Positions 34,101 to 41,567 of a stretch of 64,000 bases of DNA are shown in pieces. The position numbers and the translations under genes were made by a program. The stretch's first letter is position 1. Each line of letters begins with the position of its first letter. Origin of the DNA: Cupriavidus cauae (lineage in GTDB: Bacteria > Pseudomonadota > Gammaproteobacteria > Burkholderiales > Burkholderiaceae); the NCBI RefSeq assembly GCF_008632125.1, contig NZ_VWRN01000053.1:310001-374000 (forward strand), given 5' to 3'. The notes below the pieces were generated by a model. The model ran no database searches. It saw only the letters and a list, made by a program, of their open reading frames with translations, and was not told the origin of the DNA.

Positions 34101-35299
34101 GTCAGCAGTTCAAAAAAGATCAGCCCGGCGGCATAGAGGTCGGAGGCAATGCTGGCCTGGGTCGGGTCCTTAAAGCACTCTGGAGCCTGGTAGGTAGCAT
34201 CCAGATCATCCACCACCTGATCGGCGATGGTAGAGGTGCGGTTCTTGCCCACCCTGGCGAAATCGAAATCGGTTACCCGGGCCTGGCCGCCCTTGGTCAG
34301 CAGAATGGCGTCCGGGGTCAGGTTGCGGTGGATCACCTCATGCCGGTGCGCATGGTCCAGGGCCGACAGCACGTCGCGCATCACTTGGAGCCTCTGATCG
34401 AAGGTCAGCGCCATCGAGACCTTGTTGATGTGCAGGCGCAGGGCCTGGCCAGGCAGATCCTCAGTGACCAGCACCACCTTGTCTTCATCGTCGGAGACGA
34501 ATAGATCCTTCACCGCCAGCACATTGGCGTGGGTCGGCATGTGCGCCACGGCGCGATAGGCGTTGCTGATCTTCTTGAACTCTTCCTTGCGGGCAGCCTC
34601 GTCCTGGTACGGGTCGGCCAGGTAGACCCGCAGGCGGGCCATGCCGCCGCTCTTGCCCAACAGGTTGTGTTTGGCGCGGTACTCGGTGTAGCGGTCGGTG
34701 CCGCCGAGCTTCTCTTCCACTTGCCAGTCTCGGAACACCAGCGCCGCGCTCTTGGGCTTGGCGTTGCCGGTGATCGCCTTGGCGATCTGGGAATGGAAGC
34801 GGGTGATGTTATCCAGCCGGTTGTCGGGAATGCGGCTCGCGTCGCGGAAGTATTTCAGGCAGTGCTTGAAGTCAGTCACGTCCGGGCTGTCGATGCCCGC
34901 CTGATCGAACACGGCGGCGTCATCGGCAGTGAGCAACACGGCGGCATGGACATGAGCCTTGCGCAGCTCGATCTGTCCGGGATTGCTATCGCGGATGAAG
35001 CTGGCCATCACCTTCGCGTGGTGACGAAGCTTCGCGAGGGGCGAGTGAAACGGTTGCCGCCCCTGCGGATACCACTTGGAGCCATACACATCGATGTTGC
35101 CCCGCGTCCCTTTGACATCCACCAGATACACCGCGTGAGGCGCGAGGATGGCGATGTCGATTTCGAACACCTCCTGCCCTTGGCGCATCTCGAAGTTGTG
35201 GAAGATCAGCCAGCCATCGGGAAGATGATCCCGAAGGAAGCCGATGGCCTGGCGTTCAGATTCGTTCGCGGGTTGCCCGATGGGTATGACCTTCGCCAT
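31163..35299 (-). CDS. mad6: NERD-pseudokinase-kinase-ATPase fusion (MAD6/PglW-like)
   Basis: 1378 residues. A NERD nuclease-like domain (about 12-110) keeps 'FEIDIAIL' (D48) and 'VDVKG' (D61, K63). A first kinase-like domain (about 200-440) has 'HRNLTPDAIL' (about 322) in place of HRD and 'DFD', so it looks inactive. A second kinase domain (about 500-720) has a G-loop 'KLGSGGFGVAYK', 'YHQDVKPSNLLW' (about 621) and 'IIDFNVAVS', with the catalytic Asp kept. Then comes an ATPase with Walker A 'ISGNAGDGKTAF' (about 843) and a Cys cluster 'CDKCDLKGKC' (about 1000) resembling DptF. PglW of BREX type 2 also joins NERD and kinase parts. TAATG junction with the specificity gene. Confidence 0.8.
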   Translation of the reverse strand: MAKVIPIGQPANESERQAIGFLRDHLPDGWLIFHNFEMRQGQEVFEIDIAILAPHAVYLVDVKGTRGNIDVYGSKWYPQGRQPFHSPLAKLRHHAKVMASFIRDSNPGQIELRKAHVHAAVLLTADDAAVFDQAGIDSPDVTDFKHCLKYFRDASRIPDNRLDNITRFHSQIAKAITGNAKPKSAALVFRDWQVEEKLGGTDRYTEYRAKHNLLGKSGGMARLRVYLADPYQDEAARKEEFKKISNAYRAVAHMPTHANVLAVKDLFVSDDEDKVVLVTEDLPGQALRLHINKVSMALTFDQRLQVMRDVLSALDHAHRHEVIHRNLTPDAILLTKGGQARVTDFDFARVGKNRTSTIADQVVDDLDATYQAPECFKDPTQASIASDLYAAGLIFFELLTGELPFESVDQMMEADGKFPIKPSEHKPDLPKGIDEWLQKFCEFDPEERHTSAAIARKALDDLILPEAKNDSGPDVSGPAVVVPQLPDNLMNLPQDFILADRFRIQKKLGSGGFGVAYKVFDSLGDVVRVIKLVTKDRRSVYERLRREYKTLTNLPEHPHVVKVIWADRMADAKQTPYIVFEYVEGLDVSDLIDAEALSLDDAVRIVREAAEGLAHLHKHGVYHQDVKPSNLLWTDKGVRIIDFNVAVSENDEVQGGGGTRRYLPPDYDYSSEPDASDRMDRDLYALGISFYECLTGKYPFDDPTPPIKTQPRDPKQFKGCADLSSSLVNVLAKMIAPERKDRFASAEEFLIALAEVKRLRSVLTTGEIGAGPKVVSKLGFEPTKPNTNPFVTHLLTLYSQSQVSNAGTRGLDEVGKATYVSTYLDEKLKPALLKGEFRLVIISGNAGDGKTAFIQQFEAFAESKGAQIQRGANGAVFQLKGHTYQSNYDGSQDEGDERNDAVLQKFFAPFAGKDASDWPENQTRLIAINEGRLVDFFLEHEEEFPLLAKQIQQGLAGAAPEGGIAVINLNLRSVVAEPEEGQPSILERLIARMTQQEYWQACDKCDLKGKCYAYHNARTFQDPVAGPKVIERLKMLYTITHLRGRLHITMRDLRSALAFMLVGTQDCDGIHHLYQNGGEETQNRILDGFYFNSWLGGAEGSNDRLIALLREIDVAEVSNPDLDRELGFLNPKTKAMSRFSFAERAGYDDELVATLFRNLPRDYSSKNRARLIAKHRNYLSHMRRRHFFERRDTGWKEMLPYGSIDPFLDAIEQPGAKSTDEVTAILRAINRGEGLSDPARLGNQLALRVRQVDKGTIRSYRLFGGDHFTLRTAQETAAHPFLEYLSQALVLLYDSGDGHKASLRINLDIYEMLMRLNNGYRPSIEEQEGFLLSLAVFKNLLSAALYQEVLLTENGLRFYQINRKEDGVLALGVSEKGG

Positions 35300-36714
35300 T
35301 AGCGACCTCCCTCCTCAATGGTGCGCTCGACGAGGGAGCGGGCTTGGTCTTCCAGCTCTATAGCCTTTTCCCTTGCCTCATATGCTGCGATAACAAGGTC
35401 ATTACAGCGCTTCCTGATATCACTGGACGGATAAGGGATGGGAAGTGAGGGGAGCATCGAGTAATGGTGGTCTTGAAGCTTGCTGCCCACCGAAATAGAA
35501 CGGAGCATCCTGAAGGCAGACTCGGAACGCATGAAGGCAAAGAGCGCACCACGCTCAATTTCTTTCTCATTGCCGATGACACGCAAGATGTCCTCTGAGT
35601 ACGCATTTTCGGTCAACTTGCCGTGAATGAATGAAGCACGGCAATAAAGTTCGCTTTCCCCTAGAGTTCCCCTTGCTGCAACCAAAATCGATCCGCTTTC
35701 CACCAGCACATCATTTGGCACAAATTTTCTCGCGATCCAACGCCCTTCTGGGCGAAGCCAAAAAAGTTCTTTTTGCCCGACCAACCTGTAAGCATATTCA
35801 GGATCTGCATCGATGCGATTAAAGCGGCTACCGCGCTTGAGCGTCCCAGGAACGCACAATTCCCCCAGCGGCTTCCATGGGCCTTGCTTAATGAGTTCGC
35901 AAAGACGCTGGAAACGGGGATTGAAATTTAATGCCCGTAAAGTCTGGACTCCAGCAGTCGCTGCAAAGCCCAGATCCGATCCCCAAGAATGCCACTCGCT
36001 TGCAGTGATATCCTTCAAACCAACAGAATCGAAGTAGAGCTCCGTTGCCTCAGTTAAATTGGCCTGGTAGTTAGCGAGCAGAGCAGCAGACTGCTCAACA
36101 AGGTTATGAGCCTCCTGTTCGATAGTTTCGCCAAGGCGGGGAACCAAGAGGTCAGAAAAATGCTTTGGTTCAAGGTGAGTAATTACCGAACCGTATTTCC
36201 CAGAAACAACAAAGGGCACTCCGAATCTCGTACAAAGATATGCATTCAGGTACCCCGAAGGTATTCGCTTCGGGTCAGCAACGATTTTCAGGATATCTTG
36301 GTTTGACCAAACGCCATTCATGTCTGAGCGTGCATAGATGGTCCTACCCACCGTTCCGGAACACGTAATTAACGTCATCCCCTCATGCACTCGCAAGTAG
36401 TTGAGTTTCCTGGATTGAGCGTCCTTCTTGCTCAGAAGAGGCAATCGGCTCAAATCAGCCTGCATCATGAAAGTGGTCGTTAAAAACGGAACACCGTGTT
36501 GCGCATCATCGACATAATTCCTTTCGAACTGAGGGCCGTTGTAAATTCCCCCATCGTGACCTGCTGTCAAATCGGGAAGTACATCAGTTTTGTGTTTCTT
36601 TAGGAGCTCGCGAATTTCTACCGCACCAGCCATATAGGGACCGCAGTCGAGCCGCCGCCCATTGTTTTCCAACCAAGTGCTTGGAATCGCTTTCACTTGG
36701 AACTTTCTGCTCAT
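35299..36714 (-). CDS. mad5: Type I specificity subunit (HsdS-like, MAD5-like)
   Basis: 471 residues with two target-recognition halves: the first ends with a helix 'ETIEQEAHNLVEQSAALLAN' (about 195-214) and the second with 'KRCNDLVIAAYEAREKAIEL' (about 435-454), the paired long helices that space the two half-sites. 'GTVGRTIYARSD' and 'GTLGESELYCRAS' are the usual TRD strand-turns. It should direct the methyltransferases to a bipartite DNA site. AT content is clearly higher than in the flanking genes, as is common for exchanged hsdS genes. Overlaps the second methyltransferase gene by 4 bases. Confidence 0.85.
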   Translation of the reverse strand: MSRKFQVKAIPSTWLENNGRRLDCGPYMAGAVEIRELLKKHKTDVLPDLTAGHDGGIYNGPQFERNYVDDAQHGVPFLTTTFMMQADLSRLPLLSKKDAQSRKLNYLRVHEGMTLITCSGTVGRTIYARSDMNGVWSNQDILKIVADPKRIPSGYLNAYLCTRFGVPFVVSGKYGSVITHLEPKHFSDLLVPRLGETIEQEAHNLVEQSAALLANYQANLTEATELYFDSVGLKDITASEWHSWGSDLGFAATAGVQTLRALNFNPRFQRLCELIKQGPWKPLGELCVPGTLKRGSRFNRIDADPEYAYRLVGQKELFWLRPEGRWIARKFVPNDVLVESGSILVAARGTLGESELYCRASFIHGKLTENAYSEDILRVIGNEKEIERGALFAFMRSESAFRMLRSISVGSKLQDHHYSMLPSLPIPYPSSDIRKRCNDLVIAAYEAREKAIELEDQARSLVERTIEEGGR

Positions 36715-38732
36715 AACGTCACCTCGCCGGTCGCACGGAATTCCTTGTATTTCTCTGCCACCAGCGGCAGTTCGTCATGAATACGTGGTGCTCGTTTTAT
36801 GGAACGCCGAACCTCAACTTGGCCGCCATTACGCACTCGCTCAATAGTGCTCTCTTCAAAGATCAGCACTTCACCATCAGGGGCGCGTTGAAACAGCTTC
36901 CCCCGAGTATCTTCTCCAGCCCGATCCACCACGGCCATGAAGACCTTGTATTCGGGGTGTTCGGTATTGATGAGCTCTTCCTGGCTGCGGCGGCGCAGTA
37001 CCAGGAGACTGGGCAAGGCGGGCGTCAGGCCATATTCCTTCACCGTGACCTTGAACGGCTCCACCGGCAGGTCAACCGAGGCCAAGACCTCGCAGTGGCG
37101 GAGAATCCACCAGCGCACGTACTCGTCGCTGGGATTGCCCAGCAAGCCATCGGGCAACAGGATGCCCACGCGGCCGGTGCCGGGCTTCACCCATTGCAGG
37201 GCGCGTTCGATAAACAGCACTTCGGGCGGCACACCGCCGATGTTTAGATTGCCGGTGTTGCGGAATCCACCTTCTTCGTCGCGCTCCCAGTTGTTGCCCA
37301 GGTCGTAGCGCTCCAGGATGGAGGTGTCGCTCACGGTGTCTTGGGTGGAGAACCAGGGGTTAAGCAGGACGATATCCATATCTCCTAGGTTCCGGCTCAT
37401 CGCGCGACAAGCATCCTCAACACCGTCAAGATCCCCGTCCGGGAAGGTGCGAGCATCGATGCGGAACACACGACCGGGATTGCCGGTGGTGAACAGCAGG
37501 TTCATGCGGCTGGCCACGGCCAGGAAGGGATCGATGTCACAGCCCAGGGCATTGCTGGCCGCCCAGGCGGCGGTTTCGTTTTGCGCCTGGCGGATCTGTT
37601 CGTTGGTGGCCTCTTCAGGCGTGGTGCCCACGGCCGCCAGTTTTTTCTTGAAGATGTGCGCGGCGGTCATGGCCAGGAAGGTGCCGGTGCCGCTGGAGCA
37701 GTCCATGATGCGTTCACCGGGTTGCGGGTCGAGCATCTCCACCGCCATTTCGGCCACGTTGAGCGGCGTGGGGTAGCGGCCCTCGCGGCCGTCCATCACG
37801 CTGCGGGCAACCGCACGGAAGGCCCCGGTACGGTAACGGGGCTGGGTTTCGCTCAGGGAGTAACGGGCCAGCTCCATGACCACGCGGGCGGTCTCGTGGG
37901 GTTCCAGCGTCAGATCCCAGCCACGGGTCAGCAGGTTCGGTTGCCAGGCCTTGGCGGCGGCAATGGATTCGGTGATGCGCTGGGCAATGGCCTGTTGGCC
38001 CGCCTCGGTGAAAGGCTCGTCACCCCTGATCCAGAACTTGCGCTCACCGGTGGGCAGGGTCTCGTCATGGATCTTGGCCAGCATCAGCACGGCCAACTGC
38101 TTGAAGGAATCCTTGTGATCGAGACCAAGATTCCGGTTCAGATATTGACGGCAGCGCATCAGGGCGTCTTCCAGATCTTCCGCTTCGGCGCTGACCTGAA
38201 TGACACCGCCGGTGCGATCGAGATCGGAGGTGCGTTCGCCCGGAACCGGCCAGACACCCAGCGGTTTGGGCCGGACTTCAAAACGGGTGCGCTCGACCTG
38301 GAACAGGAACTCTTCTTGACCGTTGGTCCACATGCCCAGCGTCGCGCCCGGGATCAGTTCCAGCAGCTCCTTGAGCTCGCGCAGGTCGGCGTCGGCCTCG
38401 GCAATGGAGCGGAGCTTGTCTCGCTTTTTCTGATTTTTGCAGACGATGATCCGCTGCAGGTTGTCGTTATTGTGCTCGGCATCGGGGCGGAAAATCGCGA
38501 TGTCGATGCGCTTGCGCCCCTGGCCGGGGATCTGCGGGTTGTAGTTGACCTCCAGATCGTTTCGGTCAAAGCCATAGCTCTCGATGAGCTGGCGCAGAAC
38601 TTTCTGCACCAGCAGCTTCTTGGCCGAGGCGCTTTCCTTGTTGCCGGTCAGGATGTCGATGAAAAAGTTATCCGGGCCGCTCTCTTCGGCAGCATCCTGC
38701 GGGGTCTCGATGATGTCGTCTTGATCGCTCAC
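36711..38732 (-). CDS. Second N6-adenine methyltransferase-like subunit with broken catalytic motif
   Basis: 673 residues. An HsdR_N-like N-terminal domain ('VLRQLIESYGFDRNDLEVNY', 'KRIDIAIFRPD') precedes an HsdM-type methyltransferase. The SAM-binding motif I is altered to 'IMDCSSGTGTFL' (about 343-354) and the catalytic motif IV reads 'LLNPWFS' (about 455-461) instead of NPPF/Y. This suggests reduced or lost catalysis and a role as a partner of the 667-residue enzyme, with which it shares the same plan end to end. In the eight-gene MADS as I recall it, this slot holds other genes, so this may be a variant layout. Coupled to both neighbours by 4-base overlaps. Confidence 0.8.
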   Translation of the reverse strand: MSDQDDIIETPQDAAEESGPDNFFIDILTGNKESASAKKLLVQKVLRQLIESYGFDRNDLEVNYNPQIPGQGRKRIDIAIFRPDAEHNNDNLQRIIVCKNQKKRDKLRSIAEADADLRELKELLELIPGATLGMWTNGQEEFLFQVERTRFEVRPKPLGVWPVPGERTSDLDRTGGVIQVSAEAEDLEDALMRCRQYLNRNLGLDHKDSFKQLAVLMLAKIHDETLPTGERKFWIRGDEPFTEAGQQAIAQRITESIAAAKAWQPNLLTRGWDLTLEPHETARVVMELARYSLSETQPRYRTGAFRAVARSVMDGREGRYPTPLNVAEMAVEMLDPQPGERIMDCSSGTGTFLAMTAAHIFKKKLAAVGTTPEEATNEQIRQAQNETAAWAASNALGCDIDPFLAVASRMNLLFTTGNPGRVFRIDARTFPDGDLDGVEDACRAMSRNLGDMDIVLLNPWFSTQDTVSDTSILERYDLGNNWERDEEGGFRNTGNLNIGGVPPEVLFIERALQWVKPGTGRVGILLPDGLLGNPSDEYVRWWILRHCEVLASVDLPVEPFKVTVKEYGLTPALPSLLVLRRRSQEELINTEHPEYKVFMAVVDRAGEDTRGKLFQRAPDGEVLIFEESTIERVRNGGQVEVRRSIKRAPRIHDELPLVAEKYKEFRATGEVTL

Positions 38733-40732
38733 CCGTTCTGCTCCTTGAGAAATTCGCGGTACTTCTCAGCGATGACCGGCAGATCGTTGTCCTCGATCTT
38801 TTCACTGCGGGTCAGGGTCCGTTCCACGAAGCGCCCGCCGATACGGATGCGCTCGATATGCTGCTTGGGCTCGACAATCTCTTCGCCGTCCGGGGTGCGC
38901 TTGTAGAGTTTGTTACCACGGCGGTCGAAGCCAACCTTGTCGGCAACGGCCATGAAGACTGGGTATTCCTCGGCACGACCTAGGGCCTCGCGATGCTTCT
39001 CCTGGTCGTCCTTGCGGCGCAGGAACAGCAAGCTGGTGAGGATGTTGACGTTGGCTTCGGCAATGAAGGCTTCTACCGGCAGGTCGACGGAAGCAAGCAC
39101 CTGCGTTTCGCGCATGATCCACCAGCGGATGTATTCCGCGGCCGGATTGCCGAGAACTCCGTCGGGAAGAACGATGCCCATGCGGCCGGTTCCCGGCTTG
39201 AGCCACTTGATGCAGCGCTCGATAAAGAGAATTTCGGGGGCAACGCTGCCCTTGAGGACGCCGGTGTTGCGGAACCCGCCTTCGCCGTCCGGCTCCCAGC
39301 CATGAGCCAGCTCGTACTGCTCCAGAATGTGCTTGTCCGTAATCGGGATGTCGGAGCCGAAGGGAGGGTTGGTGGCGATGATATCCACCGACGCCAGCGG
39401 GATCTCCTTCTTGACGCTGGGCAGGTCGGCTAGATGCCCCAGCGGAAACTCCAATGAGTTGATGTTGTAGATATGTCCACGGCCATCGCCCGCCAGCACC
39501 ATGTTCATCTGAGCGGCGCGGATCAGGAACGGGTCGAAGTCGGTGCCGAAGACATTGGCGGCGGCATACTCTTTCAGCCGTTCGTGGATGTTCAGGAACT
39601 CGGTGGTGTTCTCGTTTCCGGCCTGGATGTTTTGCTCTTCGCGGAACTTCTTCAGCATGTGCCCCAAGGTCGCGACCAAGAAGCCGCCCGTGCCACAGGC
39701 CGGGTCCAGCAGAGTCTCGGTCTCTTTGGGGTCGAGCATCTCAATGACCAGCTTCACGACGCCTCTAGGAGTGAAATACTGGCCCCGGTCGCCACGCAGG
39801 TTAACGCCAACTAGCTCCTGGTAGGCCACGCCCTTGGCATCGACGTCAGTTCGGGTGAAGTCGTACTTGGCCAGTTCCGAAACGATAAAGGCCAGCGCCC
39901 GGTCGGAGAGAGTGATCTCCTCGTTGCCTCGGAAAATATTCTTGTACTGCTTCTTTACCTCGGTGAAGAGCTCCTCGATCCGGACGCGGATGGCTTTGCG
40001 CCCTTGTGGCTCGAACTGCTCCTTGGGTCCAGCCCAGAAACGGCGCTGCCAGGCCTGCCGCTGCTTGGCACGCAGGTTCTCGTCGTGCATCTTGCAGAAT
40101 ATTAGGTACAGGAATTGCCAGAAGGCGGCGTCCTTGGGCATGCCCTCGTTGCCATGAATGAAGTTGTGGCAACGCCGGAAGGTGATCTTCAGCATCTCGT
40201 TGTCGGCGACACGGGTATGGGCATCGGAGATGACCTCCTTAGTGCCGACCGACTCTTCGGCCATCGGCCAGTCGCCGATGGGGTTGCACTTGGTTTCGAA
40301 GCGCTTTTGCTCTTTCTCGACAAAGAAGAACTCCAGGCCGTTGGTCCACAAGCCGTACTGAACGGCATCGACCTCGCGCATGATGGTTTCGATCTCTTCG
40401 AGGTCTTTGGCGGCCTGCTCGTAATCGCGGATGCGCATGGCATTTTTGCCGACGTTCGGTTCTTGGCGGCAAATCACTGCGCGGCTGAGATTCTCAATTG
40501 TGTGGTCCTTGCCGTGGTGGAAGATGGCCACATCCACCTTCTTGCGCCCGCCAATGGAGAAATCCAGCTCCATGTCTTCCGGAGAGAATCCGTATTCATG
40601 GATCAGGGCACGAACTACCCGCTGCCGAACGAGCTCTTTCTTTGTTTCCTTGATCTGTCTGCCGGAAACGTAGTCGAGCGTGTATCCAGCTGGGATGGTG
40701 TTCTCGGCCTGCTTGTTCTTCTTTCTGCTCAT
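38729..40732 (-). CDS. mad2: N6-adenine DNA methyltransferase (MAD2-like)
   Basis: 667 residues from ATG 40732, which has GGAG 8 bases upstream; a longer start would overlap the HTH gene. The N-terminal HsdR_N-like part ('VVRALIHEYGFSPEDMELDF', 'KKVDVAIFHHG') is followed by a helical HsdM region and an intact methyltransferase: 'RGQYFTPRGVVKLVIEML', motif I 'LLDPACGTGGFL' (about 338-349) and motif IV 'ATNPPFGSDIP' (about 452). It should methylate adenine in the site chosen by the specificity subunit and so mark self DNA. First large gene after the HTH protein (28-base gap). Confidence 0.88.
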   Translation of the reverse strand: MSRKKNKQAENTIPAGYTLDYVSGRQIKETKKELVRQRVVRALIHEYGFSPEDMELDFSIGGRKKVDVAIFHHGKDHTIENLSRAVICRQEPNVGKNAMRIRDYEQAAKDLEEIETIMREVDAVQYGLWTNGLEFFFVEKEQKRFETKCNPIGDWPMAEESVGTKEVISDAHTRVADNEMLKITFRRCHNFIHGNEGMPKDAAFWQFLYLIFCKMHDENLRAKQRQAWQRRFWAGPKEQFEPQGRKAIRVRIEELFTEVKKQYKNIFRGNEEITLSDRALAFIVSELAKYDFTRTDVDAKGVAYQELVGVNLRGDRGQYFTPRGVVKLVIEMLDPKETETLLDPACGTGGFLVATLGHMLKKFREEQNIQAGNENTTEFLNIHERLKEYAAANVFGTDFDPFLIRAAQMNMVLAGDGRGHIYNINSLEFPLGHLADLPSVKKEIPLASVDIIATNPPFGSDIPITDKHILEQYELAHGWEPDGEGGFRNTGVLKGSVAPEILFIERCIKWLKPGTGRMGIVLPDGVLGNPAAEYIRWWIMRETQVLASVDLPVEAFIAEANVNILTSLLFLRRKDDQEKHREALGRAEEYPVFMAVADKVGFDRRGNKLYKRTPDGEEIVEPKQHIERIRIGGRFVERTLTRSEKIEDNDLPVIAEKYREFLKEQNG

Positions 40733-40760
40733 ATAAAAACTCCGCTCACCGAGGCTGGGG

Positions 40761-40967
40761 TCATTTCTGGTCTTCCTCGCCGAAATCATGGGTTGTGTGT
40801 TTCTGCTGCTCTATCCATGTATCGATGTCCTTTCGGGCGAATCGCCACTGACCTCGCACCTTGAACGCAGGTAGTTCTCCAGCCTGGGCCATGGAGTAGA
40901 CCGTCTTCTCGCCGACCTTTAAGAGCGTGGCGACCTCTTTAACCGTGAACACTTCTTCCCCAAGCAT
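40761..40967 (-). CDS. mad1: Excisionase-type HTH protein (MAD1-like)
   Basis: 68 residues from ATG 40967 with AGGAG 7 bases upstream. 'EVFTVKEVATLLKVGEKTVY' and 'GELPAFKVRGQWRFARKDID' are the two halves of a MerR/excisionase winged-helix. It leads the minus-strand defence operon and probably regulates it or contacts DNA in the complex. Divergent from the XRE gene at 41115. Confidence 0.85.
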   Translation of the reverse strand: MLGEEVFTVKEVATLLKVGEKTVYSMAQAGELPAFKVRGQWRFARKDIDTWIEQQKHTTHDFGEEDQK

Positions 40968-41114
40968 CTGTTCGCTCCTGAAAAGTGACGACGTGGGCAG
41001 ATTGGCCGGCATGGTCCTGGCCCAAGATCGGCAGGAAAGAGCAAACTTTACCAAACAATGGAGTAGTCTACTAAGCGTGTTAAATGTTGCACAACACTAA
41101 ACACCTGAGGTAGG
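40968..41114. promoter_or_regulatory. Divergent control region between the two defence systems, with two palindromes
   Basis: 147 bases between the mad1-like and XRE starts. AGTAGTCTACT at 41062-41072 is a perfect 11-base palindrome (central T). At 41077-41104 lies a 28-base imperfect palindrome with a perfect core TGTTGCACAACA (41085-41096). Both are close to the XRE start, as expected for autoregulated controller proteins of restriction systems, and they would also cover the start region of the minus-strand operon. Confidence 0.6.
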
Positions 41115-41474
41115 ATGCGCGGTATGAGTAGCTTTGGAGAGACGATTCGCGACCTTCGGGTGGCACAGAGCCTTGGCTTACGCGAGGCGGCAGGCTTAGT
41201 CGGCATTTCGCCCGCCTACTTGAGCCGTATCGAGCGTGGTAAGGAGTCTCCGCCTAGGCCTGAGGTCATCAAAGCTCTAGCGAAGGTGCTGGCGGCAGAT
41301 CCCGACGTGTTGTTCCGCCTATCGCCTTCGACTGACCCTGAAGTCGTCGACTACTTGCACACGCAGCCTGAAGCGATGGCTTTAGTGCGATACCTCAAGG
41401 AGGCGTCATTGCCCGCAGAGGACGTCGCAAAGTTGTTGGAGCTTGCCGAGTCGCTGTCTCGCCCTACCAAGTAG
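41115..41474 (+). CDS. XRE-family regulator, controller-like
   Basis: 119 residues; ATG 41115 has GAGG 4 bases upstream, and ATG 41124 (MSSFGETIRDLRVAQSLGLR) is an equally good start. HTH_3 domain at about residues 7-62 with 'LREAAGLVGISPAYLSRIERG', and an acidic C-terminal helical tail ('LPAEDVAKLLELAESLS'). Size and position divergent from a methyltransferase operon resemble C-proteins of restriction systems. It lies 93 bases before the Gabija-like pair on the same strand, so it could control both systems. Confidence 0.85.
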   Translation: MRGMSSFGETIRDLRVAQSLGLREAAGLVGISPAYLSRIERGKESPPRPEVIKALAKVLAADPDVLFRLSPSTDPEVVDYLHTQPEAMALVRYLKEASLPAEDVAKLLELAESLSRPTK

Positions 41475-41567
41475 AGAACTGGGCAGGAGGCCTGCAGCAG
41501 GCGGCCCGAGTGGATAGTGAGGTGTTGCGATTTCAGTGGGAGCGGCTTCAATGCGCGGGGGATAGGC

